Program-made: the position numbers and the translations under genes
Assembly (NCBI RefSeq): GCF_020073815.1
Contig: NZ_JAIQZJ010000010.1
Span: 1 to 54,644, forward strand
DNA: 54,644 bases
Source: Nocardioides mangrovi
GTDB lineage: Bacteria > Actinomycetota > Actinomycetes > Propionibacteriales > Nocardioidaceae
Direction: 5' to 3'
The notes under the pieces: model-generated
Seen by the model: the letters and a program-made list of their open reading frames with translations, nothing else
Told to the model about the DNA's origin: nothing
Databases searched by the model: none
In this document: in pieces, positions 51,314 through 54,644 of the stretch
Numbering within the stretch: the stretch's first letter is position 1
How the letters are laid out: each line of letters begins with the position of its first letter

Positions 51314-51369
51314 GGCTCCGGACGTCTAGTCCGGGCAGTAATCCGCTTCCTCGCGCATGGCCCGACGGG

Positions 51370-52761
51370 TCAGGGGTGCGTCATCGACTCCACGTCGAGC
51401 GCCTCGTCCAGCTGCTCCTCGGTGAGCTCGCCGCGCTCGACGTAGCCCATCGCGAGCACGGTCTCGCGGATCGTCGCGCCGTCGGCGAGGGCCTGCTTGG
51501 CGACCTTCGCCGCGGCCTCGTAGCCGAGGTACTTGTTGAGCGGGGTGACGACCGAGGGCGAGGACTCGGCGTACTGCCGCATCCGGTCGGCGTTCGCGGT
51601 GATGCCGTCGACGCACCGGGTCGCGAGCAGGCGCGAGGACGCCGCGAGCAGCCGGACCGACTCGAGCACGTTGCGCGCCATCACCGGCATCGCGACGTTG
51701 AGCTCGAAGGCGCCGCTGGCGCCGGCGGCCGCGACGGCGGCGTCGTTGCCGATCACCTGGAAGCAGACCATGAGCGTGGCCTCGGGCAGCACCGGGTTGA
51801 CCTTGCCGGGCATGATGCTCGACCCCGGCTGGAGGTCGGGGAGGTGGATCTCCGCGAGGCCGGTGGTCGGGCCCGACGACATCCAGCGCAGGTCGTTGCA
51901 GATCTTGGTGAGCCCGACCGCGATCGTGCGGAGCACGCCGGACAGCTCGACCAGCGAGTCGCGGGTGCCCTGGGCCTCGAAGTGGTTGCGGGCCTCGGTG
52001 AAGGGCTGGCCCGCCTGCTCGGAGAGGACGGCGATGACCCGCTCGGCGAAGCCGGGCGGCGTGTTGATGCCGGTGCCGACGGCGGTGCCGCCCAGCGGCA
52101 GCTCGCGGACCCGGGGGAGCACCGACTCGAGCCGCTCGGCGGCGTACCGCAGCGTCGCGGCGTAGCCCCCGAGCTCCTGGCCGAGCATCACCGGCGTCGC
52201 GTCCATCAGGTGCGTGCGGCCGGACTTCACCAGCCCGGCGAACTCCTCCGCCTTGCGCTCGAACGACGAGGCCAGCACGTCGAGCGCCGGCAGCAGGTCG
52301 TCGGCGACGGCGAGGGCGGCCGCGACGTGGATCGCGGTCGGGAAGGTGTCGTTGCTCGACTGGCTGGCGTTGACGTGGTCGTTGGGGTGGACGTCGGTCC
52401 CGGCCCGCTGGGCGAGGGTCGCGATGACCTCGTTGGCGTTCATGTTGGAGCTGGTGCCCGACCCGGTCTGGAAGACGTCGATCGGGAAGCCGTCGTCGTG
52501 CTGACCGTCGACGACCTCGGAGGAGGCGGCGACGATCGCGTCCGCCTGCGCCGGGTCGAGGACGCCGAGCTCGGCGTTGACGGTCGCGGCGGCGCGCTTG
52601 ACCCGGCCGATCGCGTGGATCAGCGCCGGCTCGATCGGGGTGCCGCTGATCGGGAAGTTCTCGACCGCACGCTGGGTCTGCGCCCGCCAGAGCGCCTCGC
52701 GGGGCACCCGGACCTCGCCCATGCTGTCGTGCTCGGTCCGGAACTCCTCGTCGTCGCTCAC
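51370..52761 (-). CDS. fumC: Fumarate hydratase, class II
   Basis: A 463-residue class II fumarase that interconverts fumarate and malate in the TCA cycle without an iron-sulfur cluster. Landmarks are [13 protein letters not shown] at the start, [18 protein letters not shown] (about 99-116), [31 protein letters not shown] and the superfamily signature [11 protein letters not shown] near 313-323. GTG 52761 overlaps the stop of the spermidine-synthase-like gene (GTGA), so the two are coupled. A class I fumarase lies just upstream, so the host carries both types. Confidence 0.93.
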   Translation of the reverse strand: MSDDEEFRTEHDSMGEVRVPREALWRAQTQRAVENFPISGTPIEPALIHAIGRVKRAAATVNAELGVLDPAQADAIVAASSEVVDGQHDDGFPIDVFQTGSGTSSNMNANEVIATLAQRAGTDVHPNDHVNASQSSNDTFPTAIHVAAALAVADDLLPALDVLASSFERKAEEFAGLVKSGRTHLMDATPVMLGQELGGYAATLRYAAERLESVLPRVRELPLGGTAVGTGINTPPGFAERVIAVLSEQAGQPFTEARNHFEAQGTRDSLVELSGVLRTIAVGLTKICNDLRWMSSGPTTGLAEIHLPDLQPGSSIMPGKVNPVLPEATLMVCFQVIGNDAAVAAAGASGAFELNVAMPVMARNVLESVRLLAASSRLLATRCVDGITANADRMRQYAESSPSVVTPLNKYLGYEAAAKVAKQALADGATIRETVLAMGYVERGELTEEQLDEALDVESMTHP

Positions 52762-53441
52762 GCCTCCGACGTTACCCGCGCGACGTAGAGCCAGTACTGC
52801 TCGTCCCGGTCCTGGAGCAGGACGTCGTACGGCCGCGCCTCGGCGTCGCCGAACACCGCACGCAGCGCCTTCTCGAGCTCGGGCGCCTCGGCGGCGGACC
52901 AGATCACCAGGACCCCGCCGGTGCGCAGCGCCTGCCGTGCCGACTCGAGGAACGGCTCGCGGTAGAGCGCCGCGTTGGCGTCGTGGACGAGGTAGCCGGG
53001 CCCGTTGTCGACGTCGAGCAGCACCAGGTCGTACGACGCCGGCGTCGCCTCGGCGAGCGCGACCGCGATGTCGGCCACGACGACGCTGACCCGCTCGTCG
53101 GCGAGGAGGGCCGGGCCCTGCGGCACCGTGCCGTCGCGCATCCAGTCGACCAGCGCCTGCTCGATCTCGACCACGGCGCACCGCTCGACGCGGCTGTCCG
53201 CGAGCACCTCGTGCATGGTGAAGCCGAGCCCGAGTCCCCCCACCACGACCGCCCGCGGGTCGTCGGCGACCTCGAGCGCGGCCCGGGCGAGTGCCCGCTC
53301 GGTGCTCACCTCGACGGTGTCCATCACGAACACGCCGTTGGCGCGCAGCTCCAGCGCGGTCGGGGCGTTCTCGGGGCGCCGCTCGCGCAGCACCAGCTCG
53401 CCCCGCTCGGTCTCGGCGCGCGCGATCTCGACGTACTCCAC
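52758..53441 (-). CDS. Spermidine synthase-like methyltransferase-fold protein
   Basis: A 227-residue protein with a Rossmann methyltransferase fold. The nucleotide loop is [17 protein letters not shown], followed by [25 protein letters not shown] and the active-site-like [24 protein letters not shown]. It looks like the catalytic core of spermidine/spermine synthases without their usual N-terminal hairpin; relatives in actinobacteria are annotated this way, but polyamine activity is unproven. GTG 53441 is preceded by TAGGGT at 7 nt. It is coupled to fumC by a 4-base overlap and may sit in a small operon with it. Confidence 0.82.
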   Translation of the reverse strand: MEYVEIARAETERGELVLRERRPENAPTALELRANGVFVMDTVEVSTERALARAALEVADDPRAVVVGGLGLGFTMHEVLADSRVERCAVVEIEQALVDWMRDGTVPQGPALLADERVSVVVADIAVALAEATPASYDLVLLDVDNGPGYLVHDANAALYREPFLESARQALRTGGVLVIWSAAEAPELEKALRAVFGDAEARPYDVLLQDRDEQYWLYVARVTSEA

Positions 53442-53448
53442 GCGCCCG

Positions 53449-53454
53449 ACCCTA
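53449..53454 (-). promoter_or_regulatory. Leaderless -10 box TAGGGT for the spermidine-synthase-like gene
   Basis: TAGGGT on the minus strand, 7 nt before GTG 53441. Confidence 0.5.
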
Positions 53455-53489
53455 CGGAACGGACCGATCCTCGCGTCGCCCGCGGGCGA

Positions 53490-54644
<1,155 letters not shown>

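Overview
The window is about 54.6 kb of very GC-rich DNA (roughly 70-75% in most lines). Dense, short-spaced genes, mycothiol chemistry (Mca, DinB/DUF664), a WXG100/TNT toxin locus, DUF4307, a PIN-PhoH fusion and many leaderless promoters point to an actinobacterium. Gene order and protein style look most like Nocardioides or another Nocardioidaceae member; this is inference, since there is no rRNA gene to place it. No tRNA, rRNA, CRISPR array, transposase, integrase or phage gene was seen. The window holds about 50 protein genes.

Layout. 1-1424: a GNAT acetyltransferase running into a poly-C artefact at the left edge, a SEC-C/YchJ-like protein and an unrecognised helical protein. 1434-4747 (minus): a tightly coupled five-gene polymorphic-toxin operon, in transcription order WXG100 protein, second WXG100 protein, a 494-aa TNT (NAD+ glycohydrolase) toxin, a duplicated-domain probable immunity protein, and a 210-aa protein that fuses an immunity-like module to a TNT domain lacking key residues. 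4851-8642: MoxR-type AAA+ ATPase, OsmC-like and VWA genes in one overlapping operon. 8701-13403: small proteins, a TSUP permease and a coupled YigZ/PPOX-like/VOC/DinB operon. 13425-20095: ribokinase, VOC proteins, UbiB kinase, YCII, a TetR-regulated drug exporter and MsrA. 20277-26320: cystathionine synthase/lyase, AI-2E transporter, IlvA, GreA, DUF4307, mycothiol conjugate amidase Mca. 26514-32303: AraC regulator and thiolase-like protein, GT87 mannosyltransferase, and an SDR/DapB-like pair diverging from a palindrome that fits the published KstR operator. 32282-42239: two orphan histidine kinases flanking a 28-aa membrane peptide, YyaL/DUF255, SRPBCC, ArsR-type regulator, a shortened MFS permease and a chemoreceptor. 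42354-46433: FAD monooxygenase plus beta-lactamase-fold hydrolase behind a second KstR-like site, TrhA, and isoprenyl transferase. 46839-54644: PIN-PhoH, a lytic transglycosylase-like protein, a lower-GC 681-aa orphan that looks recently acquired, class II fumarase with a spermidine-synthase-like protein, and a partial class I fumarase.

How the genes work together. The most novel block is the WXG100-TNT operon: two small secreted-type partners, a type VII-style toxin, its probable antidote and a pseudotoxin/immunity fusion, all joined by 4-base stop/start overlaps. The two KstR-like sites share 14 bases and sit at the same distance from their -10 boxes and start codons, so the SDR, perhaps the divergent DapB-like gene, and the hydrolase/FAD-monooxygenase pair probably form one steroid- or lipid-linked regulon. 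Fifteen genes share a TANNNT box 6-7 nt before the start codon, which marks leaderless transcription as a main expression mode here and helped choose starts.

Limits: homopolymer G/C tracts at 1-62 and about 48245-48355 look like sequencing or assembly damage, so adjacency across the second tract is uncertain. All family calls come from reading motifs and from memory; no search was run.
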